Assembly (NCBI GenBank): GCA_903925275.1
Contig: CAIYES010000036.1
Coordinates: 1-32,129, forward strand
Length of the DNA: 32,129 nucleotides
Reading direction: 5' to 3'
Source of the DNA: an uncultured Bacteroidales bacterium
Lineage (GTDB): Bacteria; Bacteroidota; Bacteroidia; Bacteroidales; FEN-979
Below the pieces are notes generated by a model. That model was given only the letters and a program-made list of their open reading frames with translations, made no database searches and had not been told where the DNA came from. This document shows positions 1-10,149 of this stretch, in pieces. Both the position numbers and the translations under genes were made by a program. The stretch's first letter is position 1. The number at the start of each line of letters is the position of its first letter.

Positions 1-21
1 ATTTCACCATTTCACCATTTT
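1..21. repeat. Short 8-nt tandem repeat at window edge
   Basis: Two copies of ATTTCACC and a partial third lie just downstream of the mechanosensitive channel stop codon. On the minus strand the unit reads TGAAATGG, so like the heptamer arrays elsewhere in the window it contains a stop codon and has a period not divisible by three. The array may continue beyond the window. Confidence 0.5.
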
Positions 22-41
22 CTATTCTCCATCGGCACAGT

Positions 42-1226
42 TCATCCGGAAGGACGTTGGAAAGCTTTCAGTCCGAATTCAGGCAATACCGAGAAGATAT
101 GTTCAAACAGCCCGGCTTGAAAATCTTCAAATTCGGTCAGGTTAGGAGGAATAAAATACGCATACAACTCAATCGGTAAGCCGTTTTCAGTGGGTTGCAA
201 CGTACGCACCAACAGCGATGCATCCTTGTTCAGTTGCGGGATGTTCCGGAGATAATCAAGAATATACTTCCGGAAAAGTCCAAGGTTCGTAATACCGCTA
301 TCCGGGTTGGGTTGGTCAGCAATAATAATTTTTTTCATTTTTAGGTTTTCAAGCATGACGCCATCCACAAAGCGGATCGTTCCAATATCGATCAGGATTG
401 ATCTTTTCATGCGGCGGCCTCCGGCCTGGTCCATGCTTCGCCAGTTCTGGAATGAATCTGATATCAGCGTATAGGTTGGGATACAACTCACCGAATTATC
501 AAAGTTCCTGACCTTCACCGTAACCAGTGAAACATCGATCACTGTGCCATCGGTATTGTATTTGGGCATGGTTATCCAATCGCCGATATGCAACATTTTG
601 TTGCTTGAAAGCTGCACCCCTGCCACAAATCCAAGGATGCTGTCTTTGAAGATCAGCATGATTACGGCCGACATGGCACCAAGCCCGGCAAGCAGCGTAA
701 GTGGTGATTGCCCGATCAGAACAGAGATCATGGCTATCCCACCTACCACATAGGTGAGGATCTTCCCGATTTGCACATACCCCTTGATTGGTTTGGAATC
801 GGATATATCAAGGTCACCATAAATGTGGTAAACAGCATTCAAAAACGATACAATGACGCGTAAAAAAATCCAGGTAATGAAAAGGTGTAACCCAAGTTCA
901 ATATATCTTATGGCTATAGGATACTGTGAAATACTAGGCACCAGTGAAACCTGGAGAACCAGCGCAGGAAGCAGCATCGCCAGTCGCGTAAATACCTTTT
1001 GTTCGTATAAATGGTCATCCCATTTGCTTGTAGATCGCTCAACCAGCCGTTTGAGAAAGTTGTTGATGATGAATTTTGCTATATAATAAACGATGATCGA
1101 GCAGCACAAAATAATGATGAGCGTCGAAAAATCGGCGGTATAGCCGGCAAATGTGCCGGAAAAACCCCAATCAGTGAGGGTCGATTTTAATCCTCTGGTC
1201 AGGGTGTGAGTTGTAATTTCCTGCAT
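42..1226 (-). CDS. MscS-family mechanosensitive ion channel (YbdG type)
   Basis: Predicted inner-membrane channel of 394 residues that would open under membrane tension and release solutes during osmotic downshock. Hydrophobic segments lie near residues 36-56, 82-100, 105-130 and 155-172. The pore-lining helix is about 175-205, rich in Gly and Ala, and is followed by the beta domain with the HIGDWI motif (213-218) typical of MscS proteins. The stretch NWRSMDQAGGRRMKR (261-275) resembles the YbdG/MscM branch rather than MscS itself, and the long N-terminal membrane part fits that branch. The start lies 21 nt downstream of the lipid kinase stop, so this is the last gene of a three-gene envelope operon. 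Family assignment is firm; the YbdG subfamily is inferred from motif memory. Confidence 0.92.
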   Translation of the reverse strand: MQEITTHTLTRGLKSTLTDWGFSGTFAGYTADFSTLIIILCCSIIVYYIAKFIINNFLKRLVERSTSKWDDHLYEQKVFTRLAMLLPALVLQVSLVPSISQYPIAIRYIELGLHLFITWIFLRVIVSFLNAVYHIYGDLDISDSKPIKGYVQIGKILTYVVGGIAMISVLIGQSPLTLLAGLGAMSAVIMLIFKDSILGFVAGVQLSSNKMLHIGDWITMPKYNTDGTVIDVSLVTVKVRNFDNSVSCIPTYTLISDSFQNWRSMDQAGGRRMKRSILIDIGTIRFVDGVMLENLKMKKIIIADQPNPDSGITNLGLFRKYILDYLRNIPQLNKDASLLVRTLQPTENGLPIELYAYFIPPNLTEFEDFQAGLFEHIFSVLPEFGLKAFQRPSG

Positions 1227-1247
1227 AATAGTTGAGATTAAAGGTAT

Positions 1248-2138
1248 TTAAGGAACCATAACATTGAGCGACAAGGGGTTTATCTTTATGGAAAGTTCTT
1301 TGCCCATGATCTTCGGATCACCGTCAAGATGGATACTTTTCCCCTTTTTCCGCTTCAAAATCACCTCTTTTGCCCGGATGATTTCAACATACCTGGTCCG
1401 GTCAAATTTCCGAAGAAAAAGCAACGGAGCTAAAAAAATTGTTTTCCATTCAGGCATCTTTCCTACGATGCACACATCAATAAAACCATCGTTAACACTG
1501 GCAGCCGGGTCAATAGAGGTATTGTTGCCGAATTGGCTTGAATTTGCGAAACTCACCAGCAGTGCCCGACGCTTAATCACCTTACCGTCAATTATCAAGG
1601 TATATTGCTTGGGTTCATAGTTTTTATATGAACTCGCTGTAATCCTGAAATAAGTTGAAAAACCGCGTTTCCCGGCAACAGCAAATTTTTTTGCTACCGA
1701 AGCATCAAAACCAACACCGGCAACATTCACGAACAATTGGTCATTGATGGTGGCCGTATCGATCTTCAGGATATTTCCGTGACCGATGATGTCGATTGCA
1801 CGTTTTATGTTCATTGGTATTTTCAGGTGGCGGGCAAGACCATTGCCCGACCCCGCCGGCACGATGGCGAGGGCAGTATCGGTTCCTGTCAGCCCGGCAG
1901 CAACTTCATTCACAGTCCCATCTCCTCCCACGGCAACAACAATGTCGATGCCGTCAAGAGCCGCTTTCCTGCTGATTTCTGTGGCATTTCCAGGTGCATT
2001 CGTATATACAACCTCCACATCAAACCTGGATTTATCTATCCGTTTCGCGATCAACCGTTCAACACCCTTATGCTTCCCAATCCCCGAAATAGGGTTGACG
2101 ATGAAAAGAATGCGTTTCGTTGAATGGTCATCCGTCAT
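1248..2138 (-). CDS. YegS/BmrU-like diacylglycerol (lipid) kinase
   Basis: A 296-residue member of the diacylglycerol kinase catalytic family, expected to phosphorylate diacylglycerol or a related lipid with ATP at the cytoplasmic membrane face. Visible signatures are the N-terminal VNPISGIGK (15-23), the nucleotide-binding GGDGTVNE (71-78) and PAGSGNGLARHL (94-105). Length is typical (about 290-310). It lies 28 nt downstream of an LtaS-like phosphoglycerol transferase gene and 21 nt upstream of the channel gene, all on the minus strand. LtaS-type enzymes release diacylglycerol from phosphatidylglycerol, so a DAG-recycling role is a reasonable inference. Substrate is not decided by sequence; sphingolipid or other lipid kinases share these motifs. 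Confidence 0.92.
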   Translation of the reverse strand: MTDDHSTKRILFIVNPISGIGKHKGVERLIAKRIDKSRFDVEVVYTNAPGNATEISRKAALDGIDIVVAVGGDGTVNEVAAGLTGTDTALAIVPAGSGNGLARHLKIPMNIKRAIDIIGHGNILKIDTATINDQLFVNVAGVGFDASVAKKFAVAGKRGFSTYFRITASSYKNYEPKQYTLIIDGKVIKRRALLVSFANSSQFGNNTSIDPAASVNDGFIDVCIVGKMPEWKTIFLAPLLFLRKFDRTRYVEIIRAKEVILKRKKGKSIHLDGDPKIMGKELSIKINPLSLNVMVP

Positions 2139-2166
2139 ACTGCGCTTGAAATTTGCTATTCATTCT

Positions 2167-4188
2167 TCATTTCCAATTGTCAATCATCATTCGATTTTCG
2201 ATTAGCCGGTTGTTATATTGCTGGATATATGCTCTTATGAACAACTCCAGGTTTTTCTTTTCCGGCTTACCCTTTGAAACCAGGTTCTCTTTCAGCATGG
2301 GGTCTTTCGTAATATCGAACAGGGAGGTACATCCGGTTCCATTGTACTCCAGATAGTAACCATCTTTTATCAATCCGTAAAGACCACTGATGTAATGGAT
2401 TGAGAAGGTATTTGGGTTGTTGGCGCTGTTAAAAAGATCGTTGCCAAAGGCAAGGTAACTTTTATCGAAGCCGAGGTAGCTCAACACGGTAGGCATCACA
2501 TCGGTTTGCTGGGCAACCGCTTCCCCTCTGCCCTGCAATGCACTGCCTGGTTTAAAGAAAAGCAATGGAATGGCATATTGTCCGATATCCGACTGGTAAT
2601 ATGGATAATACCCTTCTGAAGTATGATCAGCTGTGATCACAAACAGCGTATTCTTATACCAGGGCATGTGTTGTGCCGTATGAAAGAACTCACCCAATGA
2701 ATGATCGGCATACATGACACTTTGCTGGATGGGCAGTTTCCCTGTGCGGAAAATATTGATATACTTTGCCGGTACATAATAAGGATGATGTGATGAGAGC
2801 GAAAAAAATGCCGCTGCAAATGGTTGTTTAAATCCATTGATTGTTTTTGCCGCATATTGAAAGAATTCCTCATCCCTGATTCCCCATTTTCCGTCATAAT
2901 CCCGTTCATTGTTGTATTCGCTGCGGCCATAATAATGATCAAAACCCACCAACCTCGAATAGGCATCGAATCCCATGGTGCCATTGGTGCCTCCATGGAA
3001 AAATGCCGTGGTATATCCCCGGGGTTTTAACAACCCTGCAATGCTCGTATACTTCCCCGCTGCATACCCCGACTGGATAAACGATTCGTTCATCAGCGAA
3101 GGTATCCCTGACAACACAGCAGGAATCCCCTGGATGGAGGTCTTTCCATTTGCAAAGGCATCGAAATAAAATCCGACCCTGATCAGTGAATCCATAAAGG
3201 GGGTGAAGCCCTGGTACCGCCCATTGTCGAGTGAATGGTTCAGGAACCCGATGTGCTCACGCGAAAAACTCTCCAGGATGATGATCATCACGTTGTAGTT
3301 TTTAAAGCCGGTCAGCCCCGCCTGATGAACAGGCGTATAGATTTTTGCCAGTTCACTCTCCTTCCTAAACCACGTAATGGTTTTCAGTGCCTGATGTTTG
3401 AACGTTTTAACCAGGGAAAAAGGTGTATTCAACACCAGGGGTATGTTTTTTGCCAGGGTAGAATTCCCGGCAGTGACTAGTCCGATGGGACGAAGCTGCA
3501 ACCCGCCCCGCATGCCGATGACAGTAAGTGCCCCGATTACAATCATTAAAATTGTGTTCACGAAAAAAAACTGGAAACCTGCTCCCTTTTTAGTTGACCC
3601 CGGCGAGGCAACGGCGAACCGTTTTGCAATATAGATTAAAACAACAACGAACAGGATCCAGATCACGGCCATGTACCAGAAATCCTCAAGAAACTGAGGG
3701 ATCAGTTTGTCAAAATCACCTCCAACCTCCATATAGCTGAAGATATCGGCCGTAAGTCGTTTGAGGGTAAACCTGAAGTAGATGGTATCCCCGAAATTGG
3801 TGAACAGGGCGAAGGCATTGATAATATAGTAATAGCTGTTGGCAAAACCCTGGTAGATCCTGTTGTACCTGAATGTAAAAGGCATCAGATTCATCAGAAT
3901 AAAGGGGGCATTGATAAACAGCAAGGCCGACAAATCGAACCGCAATCCGATAATGAACAAGTGCAACGCTTCCATGAAACCCAGGTTCGAAAAATATCCC
4001 AGGTTGAAAATATAGAACAGAATACGGGAGAAGAACAGGAGGAGCAGTACCAACAACAGTTTCAACATCATGACCATATGGATGTTGCCGCTGAACCACT
4101 TTCTGCCTTTGCCGGAACCGGAACTAACTCTTCTTCCTGAACTTTTGACAGGAATGCCCTTTGATCGTTTTCCAGATTTTCTTCGCAT
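2167..4188 (-). CDS. LtaS-like sulfatase-fold phosphoglycerol transferase, membrane-bound
   Basis: A 673-residue protein with a very basic N-terminus, about five membrane helices (near 40-62, 72-105, 117-135, 170-190 and 207-226) and an extracytoplasmic sulfatase-fold domain from about 297. Likely catalytic and metal-site residues are E306 in ILESFS, T350 in NGKTS (position of the LtaS nucleophile) and D521-H522 in ITADHTSEG. The family transfers phosphoglycerol from phosphatidylglycerol, or phosphoethanolamine, to envelope glycans or lipids. A Gram-negative cell has no classical lipoteichoic acid, so the acceptor is unknown. It is the first gene of the operon with the lipid kinase and the channel. 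A -7-type box (TACTTTTG on the minus strand, 4212-4219) lies 24 nt upstream of the chosen ATG, supporting this start. Confidence 0.92.
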   Translation of the reverse strand: MRRKSGKRSKGIPVKSSGRRVSSGSGKGRKWFSGNIHMVMMLKLLLVLLLLFFSRILFYIFNLGYFSNLGFMEALHLFIIGLRFDLSALLFINAPFILMNLMPFTFRYNRIYQGFANSYYYIINAFALFTNFGDTIYFRFTLKRLTADIFSYMEVGGDFDKLIPQFLEDFWYMAVIWILFVVVLIYIAKRFAVASPGSTKKGAGFQFFFVNTILMIVIGALTVIGMRGGLQLRPIGLVTAGNSTLAKNIPLVLNTPFSLVKTFKHQALKTITWFRKESELAKIYTPVHQAGLTGFKNYNVMIIILESFSREHIGFLNHSLDNGRYQGFTPFMDSLIRVGFYFDAFANGKTSIQGIPAVLSGIPSLMNESFIQSGYAAGKYTSIAGLLKPRGYTTAFFHGGTNGTMGFDAYSRLVGFDHYYGRSEYNNERDYDGKWGIRDEEFFQYAAKTINGFKQPFAAAFFSLSSHHPYYVPAKYINIFRTGKLPIQQSVMYADHSLGEFFHTAQHMPWYKNTLFVITADHTSEGYYPYYQSDIGQYAIPLLFFKPGSALQGRGEAVAQQTDVMPTVLSYLGFDKSYLAFGNDLFNSANNPNTFSIHYISGLYGLIKDGYYLEYNGTGCTSLFDITKDPMLKENLVSKGKPEKKNLELFIRAYIQQYNNRLIENRMMIDNWK

Positions 4189-4211
4189 GGATTTCGCGTT
4201 TAAAGCGAACG

Positions 4212-4219
4212 CAAAAGTA
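4212..4219 (-). promoter_or_regulatory. Probable -7 box for the LtaS-kinase-channel operon
   Basis: The minus strand reads TACTTTTG, a full match to the Bacteroidota -7 consensus TAnnTTTG, 24 nt upstream of the LtaS-like start. No TTG is found at the expected 19-20 nt upstream, so only the -7 element is supported. Confidence 0.5.
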
Positions 4220-4358
4220 AGGCAATCGGAGGATTATATTAAAATAGTTTTTAAAAAATTGATTTTTCGTTTTTCAAGAAAGGCAAACCGTAAATCTGAA
4301 GAAGATAAAATTTTAATTCACAGTTTTTCTATATTTTAAAACCATGTCTTATTAACAG

Positions 4359-4388
4359 TTGAAATATAAAAATAAACACCTATTTTTG
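4359..4388 (+). promoter_or_regulatory. Bacteroidota-type promoter of the FIST-histidine kinase operon
   Basis: TTG at 4359-4361, exactly 19 nt, then TATTTTTG at 4381-4388, matching the Bacteroidota housekeeping pattern TTG-N19-TAnnTTTG. Transcription would start near 4395, giving a leader of about 33 nt before the ATG at 4428. Confidence 0.75.
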
Positions 4389-4427
4389 TCTATTACCTTT
4401 TTATGCTGGACTTAATAATAAAACAAG

Positions 4428-5570
4428 ATGAAAACAGAACAGATTATTTATTCCGAAGCCAAAGGCTGGGTAAAAAAAAGAGAGAATAACCTGGGTAATC
4501 TGGCCCGGCTTGTTTTCTTATTTGGCAACAAAGACTTGCTGAAACAACAGAAACACATCGATTTTGTAAAAGCTGCCTATCCTGCGGCACAAATTGTCGG
4601 TTGTTCTACTTCCGGCGAGATTTGTCAGGAGGAAGTTTTCAACAACAACATCGTATGTACAGCTGTGTGGTTTGAAAACACACAAATAGAAATTGCGAAA
4701 GAGCAAATCAATACAATGGAAGATAGTTTTGTTGTTGGCGAAAAACTTGCAGAAACCCTTGATAAAGATCATCTTGTTCATATCATGATCCTTTCTGAGG
4801 GATTGAATATCAACGGGAGCGAACTCACGAAAGGCTTAAACCACCGACTTAACAACCGGATTCCAGTTACAGGAGGTTTGGCCGGTGATCAGGCTAACTT
4901 CGCCGAAACTGTTATTGTGCATAATCAGGCAGGTGAAAAAAATCTGGTGTTAGCCATTGGGTTTTATGGTGAGCATATTCAGGTTGGCTACGGATCGATG
5001 GGTGGATGGGATTCGTTTGGAGCTGACCGGGAAGTCACCAAATCCAAAGGGAATATCCTGTATGAGCTTGATGGACATCCTGCTCTGGAACTGTACAAAC
5101 GATATCTGGGCGATCATGCCGCAAACCCGCCTGCCTCAGCGCTGCTGTTTCCTTTAAGTCTTCTCTTGAAAAATTCGGAAACAGCACTTGTACGCACTGT
5201 TTTAGCTGTAAATGAAGCTGACGGCAGTATGGTTTTTGCAGGGGATATTCCTCAGGGTGAATTTGTAAGGCTTATGAAAGCCAATTTTGACCGGCTGATC
5301 GATGGTGCAAATGATGCGGCAGAAATGTCGAAAATCAGCCTCCAGAATTCAAATCCCGACCTTGCTATCCTGATCAGTTGTGTTGGGCGAAAACTTGTGT
5401 TGAAGCAACGCGTGGAAGAGGAACTTGAGATTATTCGTGAAGTTATTGGCAATAATGCTGCGATGGCAGGCTTTTATTCTTATGGAGAAATATGCCCGAT
5501 CAAACCATTCGATCAACATTGTGAGCTTCACAACCAAACCATGACAATTACGCTGTTTAAGGAAGTATAA
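4428..5570 (+). CDS. FIST-domain sensory protein
   Basis: A 380-residue protein with a FIST_N domain (about 25-220) followed by a FIST_C domain (about 220-365). Supporting segments are AQIVGCSTSGEI near the N-terminus, GGLAGD in the middle and the C-terminal run from about 340 with GFYSYGEICP. FIST is a signalling domain thought to bind small molecules, possibly amino acids, and is often encoded beside histidine kinases. There is no signal peptide or membrane helix, so it is cytoplasmic. Its stop lies 12 nt before the hybrid kinase start, so the two are almost certainly co-transcribed and probably work together. It has a well-matched promoter at 4359-4388. The ligand cannot be told from sequence. 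Confidence 0.9.
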   Translation: MKTEQIIYSEAKGWVKKRENNLGNLARLVFLFGNKDLLKQQKHIDFVKAAYPAAQIVGCSTSGEICQEEVFNNNIVCTAVWFENTQIEIAKEQINTMEDSFVVGEKLAETLDKDHLVHIMILSEGLNINGSELTKGLNHRLNNRIPVTGGLAGDQANFAETVIVHNQAGEKNLVLAIGFYGEHIQVGYGSMGGWDSFGADREVTKSKGNILYELDGHPALELYKRYLGDHAANPPASALLFPLSLLLKNSETALVRTVLAVNEADGSMVFAGDIPQGEFVRLMKANFDRLIDGANDAAEMSKISLQNSNPDLAILISCVGRKLVLKQRVEEELEIIREVIGNNAAMAGFYSYGEICPIKPFDQHCELHNQTMTITLFKEV

Positions 5571-5582
5571 ACCAGGCGCAAA

Positions 5583-8500
5583 ATGGGAGAAAACTTGAAC
5601 AAACTTTTATTACGCCAGATTAAACGACACTATGGCTCTGTTGACAACTTGCCGGTTGAGCTGAAAGGTATAATTCAGGATATCAGCAATACCTATTATA
5701 ATTATGAAGATGACACACTACTGCTTCAAAACTCAATAGAAATCAGTTCGCAGGAACTCAGGGACGGCTTCCTGAAACAAAAAAAAGATGCAGAATCACA
5801 AAAAGAGACCATAAACAAAATAAAAGAAGCCATATTTGCGCTCAACCCCTTTGACCAGCTAAAATATACCGAAAGTGAACCTTCCCCGTCGAACAGCATG
5901 TACCTGTTCGACTCACTGATAAAATTAATTGAAGAGCGTAAGGAGGCTGAAGAAGCGTTGCGAGAGAGCGAATTTCGTATGAAATCCCTCACCAGTACGG
6001 CCCAGGATGCAATTTTGATGATGGAGCCGGAAGGACGGGTCTCCTATTGGAATGCTGCTGCCGAACGTATTTTTGGCTATACCTATGATGAGGCCATCGG
6101 ACATTCACTGCATGATTTAATTGTGCCAAGGCATTTCCATGAATTGCACCAAATAGCCTTTCCAGGGTTTCAAGTTACCGGAGAGGGTACCGCTATTGGG
6201 AAAACACTGGACCTTATAGCTATTCGAAAAGACGGCAAGGAAATCTCTGTTCAGCTATCACTTTCCTCCTTTAAACTGAAAGATGGCTGGCATGCCATGG
6301 GCATTCTCAGAGATATCACTGAACGCAGACTCATGGAAAATCAGCTGAAAGAGAGTGAAAACCTTCAGCGTTCCCTTCTTGAAAATGTTGCAGTTGGCAT
6401 CGTGATCATCGATCCGGAAACAAGCGTTATTGAAAGCGTCAACACTTTTGCTTCATTGTTAATCAGAGAAAGCAAAGAAAATATTATCGGACGCAAGTGC
6501 CACATGTTTATTTGTCCTGTGCAAGATCAATGCTGCCCGGTTTGCGATCATGGTCAGGAGAGCGATAATTCCGAAAGTGTTCTGCTTCGTGCTGATAAAA
6601 CATCGATAACTGTTCTGAAAACTGTTAAAAGGATACAAATAGGAGGTAAAGAAAAACTATTGGAGAGCTTTGTGGACATAACAGTTCAAAAAGAAGCTGA
6701 AGAGGCATTGCTGCAAAGCAGTAAAAAATGGGAGGCAATAATTTCTGCTTCTCCCGACGGAATCGGAATGGCATCATTAGACGGGAATCTGCAACTCATG
6801 TCAGACAAATTAGCTCTGATGTATGGCTATTCAATTGAACAAAAAAATAATTTTATTGGAAAACCGTTTATTGATTTTATTGATCCTTCAAATCACGAAC
6901 TCTTACTCGATAATATTCGCAAATTGTTTGCAGGCGAAAATGATCAAAAGATTACAGAATACCTGGCCGTAAAAAAAGATAACAGCCGGTTTTGTGTCGA
7001 TGTGAACTCCACTGTTTTGTTCGATTCAAAAGGAAATCCCGAAAGCATCCTGTTTGTCGAACGAGATATTACCGACCGCAAACAGGCAGAGGAGGCACTT
7101 CACAATGAACGTACGCTTTTTCGCACGATCATCGACTTGATTCCTGATGCAGTATATGTGAAAGATATTTCAGGACGAAAAATCATCGCCAATCCCAAAG
7201 AAGTTCAATTCGCAGGAAAGAATTCTGAAGAAGAAATAGTAGGTAAAACCGATTTTCAGTTGTATCCCGACAAAGATGCAAAACGCGCCCTGGCTGAGGA
7301 TCAGTTTGTTCTTGATTCAGGAAAACCAATTTTCGACATTGACGGATCATTGATAGACAAGAAGGGCAAGGTTCATTGGCTTTTGTGCTCAAAGGTACCT
7401 TTGCGTGACGTGCATGGAAAAATCACAGGAATAGTCGGGGTAACCCACGACATCACCGAACGCAAACGTGCCGAAGAGGCACTTGCACAAGCTGCCGACC
7501 GCCTTGCGATTGCCACAAAGGCAGGTGGCGTAGGCATTTGGGATTTAGACATCGCCAGCAACAAGCTATTCTGGGACAACCAGATGTATCGGCTCTATGG
7601 AATTAAGCCGGATCAATACACCAGTGTATATGAGAACTGGCAGGCAGGGGTGCATCCCGACGATCGGGCCCGGAGCCTTGCGGAAATCCAGATGGCCATT
7701 AAAGGTGAAAAAGAATTTGACACGGAGTTCCGTATCGTCTGGTCGGATGGTTCAATTCACAACGTGAGAGCTCTTGCTTTCGTGATGCGCGACGACAAGG
7801 GCATTCCACTGCGAATGATCGGCACCAATTGGGACATCACCGAACAGAAGAAAACTGAAGCCGTACTTTTAAAAGCCAAGCAAGAAGCCGATTTAGCCAA
7901 CAAAGCCAAATCAGAATTCCTTGCCAACATGAGCCACGAAATACGCACACCGCTGAACGGAGTTATCGGATTCACCGACCTGCTGCAAAAAACCCCTTTA
8001 AATAAGATTCAACGGCAATATGCCGATAATGTCAATGCTTCCGGTCATACATTGTTAGGAATCATCAACGATATTCTTGATTTTTCCAAAATAGAAGCCG
8101 GGAAAATGGAGCTTGATTTAATTAAAACTGATATTTTTGAACTGGCAGAGCAAACATCAGACATCATAAAATACCATGCTTCCCAAAAAGGAATTGAGTT
8201 TTTATTGAACATTCAGCCGGATATACCGCGCTTTGTAAGCGTGGATCCCATCAGGTTAAAACAAATTTTGGTCAACCTTTTAGGGAATGCCGTAAAATTT
8301 ACAGATTCAGGAGAAATAGAACTGAAAGTAACTTTTGTGAAAAAAGATGATTGTTTGGGAGAATTCATCTTTTCGGTACGGGATACGGGGATTGGTATTA
8401 ACGAAGAACAACAAAATACACTATTTAAAGCATTTACTCAGGCAGATTCTTCAACAACACGCAAATTTGGCGGAACAGGCCTTGGACTTGCAATTTCGAA

Positions 8501-9833
8501 TATGCTCGCCGAAAAAATGGGAAGCAAAATTGAAATCATCAGTGAGCCCGGCAGAGGCTCAACTTTCTTTTTTTCAATTGAAACAGGATATGAGGTTGGT
8601 GAAAAACTTCACTCCGGCAGTATAACAGACATCCATCGGGTTTTAGTAATTGATGACAATGACAATAATCGTTTAATTCTTGAACATACATTTAAAAACT
8701 GGGGTATTGAATTTGTCGGCATTGACAATGGGCTTTCCGCACTTAAGTTCATTCAGAAGTCACCTTTGTTTGACGTAATTATCGTTGACTATCATATGCC
8801 CTATCTCAATGGGCTGGATACCATCAGAATGATACGTGAGCAATTAAACCTGTCACCCGAAAAACAACCTGTTGTTTTGCTTCACAGTTCGGCAGATGAT
8901 ATTCAAATTTATGAAGAGTGCAAAAAGCTGGGCGTGAGATTTAACCTTACAAAACCTGTTAAATCTCAGGAATTATTGCACTATCTGAGAAGTATTCACA
9001 ATCAACCCGCCACATGGCCAAAAGAAAGCAAGAACGAACCGATGGATACATCTTTCGGCCTTGCAAATGATTCTGCCCCGGTTATCCTTATTGCCGAAGA
9101 TGTTGCTATAAATATGCTGTTGGTTACAACTATTATTAAACAAATGATTCCCAATGTTTTTGTACTGGAGGTTAAAAATGGAAAAGACGCATTTAATACG
9201 ACTATTTCAAAAAATCCGGATTTAATATTAATGGATGTTCAGATGCCTGAGATGTCGGGAATTGAAGCAACTGTAAAATTAAGAAACTATGAAAAAGGCA
9301 AAGGGACCAGAATCCCTATTGTTGCATTAACAGCAGGAGCTATAAAGGGAGAAAGGGAAAAATGCCTGGAAGCAGGAATGGATGATTTTTTAACCAAGCC
9401 GATTGACCAGAATGCGTTGAATAAAATATTAAAAAAACATTTGATCGCATTTTATAAACAATCCGGTGATTCCATCGAAAAGATCAACAAAAAAAGAAAT
9501 GATCTGCATTTTGATGAAATAATGTTGATGGAAAACATTGGAAACAGCCAGATCATTTTCGAAGAATTATTTGAAGTCGTCCCCTTACAGTTTTCACACG
9601 ACATCGAATCCTTGGACAACGCCATCAGCGAAAAGCATTTGGAAGGGATTAAAAGAGCAGCCCATTCCATCAAAGGTGCAGCCTTGAACATGTGCTTTAA
9701 CATTCTTGCAGAATTGGCAAATGAAATTGAAATGTCTATTGAGGATGATAATGTTGAAAAACTAGATGCGATCTATAAGGACCTTATTCTGGAGTGGGAA
9801 CAGATACAAGTGCTCCTGAAGAACAAAAAATAG
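5583..9833 (+). CDS. Hybrid sensor histidine kinase with five PAS domains, two receivers and an HPt domain
   Basis: A 1416-residue multistep phosphorelay protein. In order: a helical N-terminal region (1-120); PAS1 (about 125-255); PAS2 (257-380) holding a cysteine cluster near 305-325 (CHMFICP, CCPVC); PAS3 (380-508); PAS4 (508-640); PAS5 (640-762, PAS_3-like); HisKA with SHEIRTPLN and phospho-acceptor H785; HATPase with N box [17 protein letters not shown] and [11 protein letters not shown]; receiver 1 with D1069 in DYHMP; receiver 2 with D1218 in MDVQMP; and a C-terminal HPt domain with H1361 in AAHSIKG. All four phosphorelay residues (H-D-D-H) are present. No membrane helices are evident, so it senses cytoplasmic signals, probably with the FIST protein encoded 12 nt upstream. 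No DNA-binding output domain is present; the partner regulator is not in the window. Confidence 0.95.
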   Translation: MGENLNKLLLRQIKRHYGSVDNLPVELKGIIQDISNTYYNYEDDTLLLQNSIEISSQELRDGFLKQKKDAESQKETINKIKEAIFALNPFDQLKYTESEPSPSNSMYLFDSLIKLIEERKEAEEALRESEFRMKSLTSTAQDAILMMEPEGRVSYWNAAAERIFGYTYDEAIGHSLHDLIVPRHFHELHQIAFPGFQVTGEGTAIGKTLDLIAIRKDGKEISVQLSLSSFKLKDGWHAMGILRDITERRLMENQLKESENLQRSLLENVAVGIVIIDPETSVIESVNTFASLLIRESKENIIGRKCHMFICPVQDQCCPVCDHGQESDNSESVLLRADKTSITVLKTVKRIQIGGKEKLLESFVDITVQKEAEEALLQSSKKWEAIISASPDGIGMASLDGNLQLMSDKLALMYGYSIEQKNNFIGKPFIDFIDPSNHELLLDNIRKLFAGENDQKITEYLAVKKDNSRFCVDVNSTVLFDSKGNPESILFVERDITDRKQAEEALHNERTLFRTIIDLIPDAVYVKDISGRKIIANPKEVQFAGKNSEEEIVGKTDFQLYPDKDAKRALAEDQFVLDSGKPIFDIDGSLIDKKGKVHWLLCSKVPLRDVHGKITGIVGVTHDITERKRAEEALAQAADRLAIATKAGGVGIWDLDIASNKLFWDNQMYRLYGIKPDQYTSVYENWQAGVHPDDRARSLAEIQMAIKGEKEFDTEFRIVWSDGSIHNVRALAFVMRDDKGIPLRMIGTNWDITEQKKTEAVLLKAKQEADLANKAKSEFLANMSHEIRTPLNGVIGFTDLLQKTPLNKIQRQYADNVNASGHTLLGIINDILDFSKIEAGKMELDLIKTDIFELAEQTSDIIKYHASQKGIEFLLNIQPDIPRFVSVDPIRLKQILVNLLGNAVKFTDSGEIELKVTFVKKDDCLGEFIFSVRDTGIGINEEQQNTLFKAFTQADSSTTRKFGGTGLGLAISNMLAEKMGSKIEIISEPGRGSTFFFSIETGYEVGEKLHSGSITDIHRVLVIDDNDNNRLILEHTFKNWGIEFVGIDNGLSALKFIQKSPLFDVIIVDYHMPYLNGLDTIRMIREQLNLSPEKQPVVLLHSSADDIQIYEECKKLGVRFNLTKPVKSQELLHYLRSIHNQPATWPKESKNEPMDTSFGLANDSAPVILIAEDVAINMLLVTTIIKQMIPNVFVLEVKNGKDAFNTTISKNPDLILMDVQMPEMSGIEATVKLRNYEKGKGTRIPIVALTAGAIKGEREKCLEAGMDDFLTKPIDQNALNKILKKHLIAFYKQSGDSIEKINKKRNDLHFDEIMLMENIGNSQIIFEELFEVVPLQFSHDIESLDNAISEKHLEGIKRAAHSIKGAALNMCFNILAELANEIEMSIEDDNVEKLDAIYKDLILEWEQIQVLLKNKK

Positions 9834-9873
9834 TGACTTGATTTATCATGAAGTAGTCAGCTTTATCAGGCTA

Positions 9874-9990
9874 TCTCAAAAGTCTGAAAATCTTTCTTCA
9901 CCGCGAAGACACAAAGGCGCAAAGAATTGAAAATCAATAAAGTTGTTTTTCGCTTCTTTGCGTCTTTGCAGTGAAAAATGGTTTTTGAGA
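9874..9990. repeat. Long imperfect inverted repeat in the kinase-citrate lyase gap
   Basis: This is the main content of the 316-nt gene-free stretch 9834-10149. TCTCAAAA (9874-9881) pairs with TTTTGAGA (9983-9990). Inside, a left arm with GAAGAC, CAAAG and GCGCAAAGAA (about 9905-9925) pairs imperfectly with TTCTTTGCGTCTTTG (9954-9968). The total span is about 117 nt with a central AT-rich loop. It resembles the dispersed palindromes built on GCAAAGACGCAAAG seen in many bacterial genomes. It could act as a processing or termination structure for the kinase transcript, but it has no clean U-tract. Apart from the putative box at 10108-10115 I see nothing else in this gap. Confidence 0.65.
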
Positions 9991-10107
9991 CTACCTCAAC
10001 AGATATGAGCTACTAATCCTTCTTACATCCATTTCAGTTGACTTCAGCAAACTGCAATAGCAAACTGCTAAATTCTAAAATCCGAACCATCATAGCTGAT
10101 TTTTTTC

Positions 10108-10115
10108 TAATTTTG
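10108..10115 (+). promoter_or_regulatory. Possible -7 box for the citrate lyase operon
   Basis: TAATTTTG matches TAnnTTTG and lies 34 nt upstream of the citrate lyase ATG. No TTG is present 19-20 nt upstream, so the site is only partly supported. Confidence 0.4.
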
Positions 10116-10149
10116 GCTGTTCAAAAAATAACATTAACGAACTTGTCTG

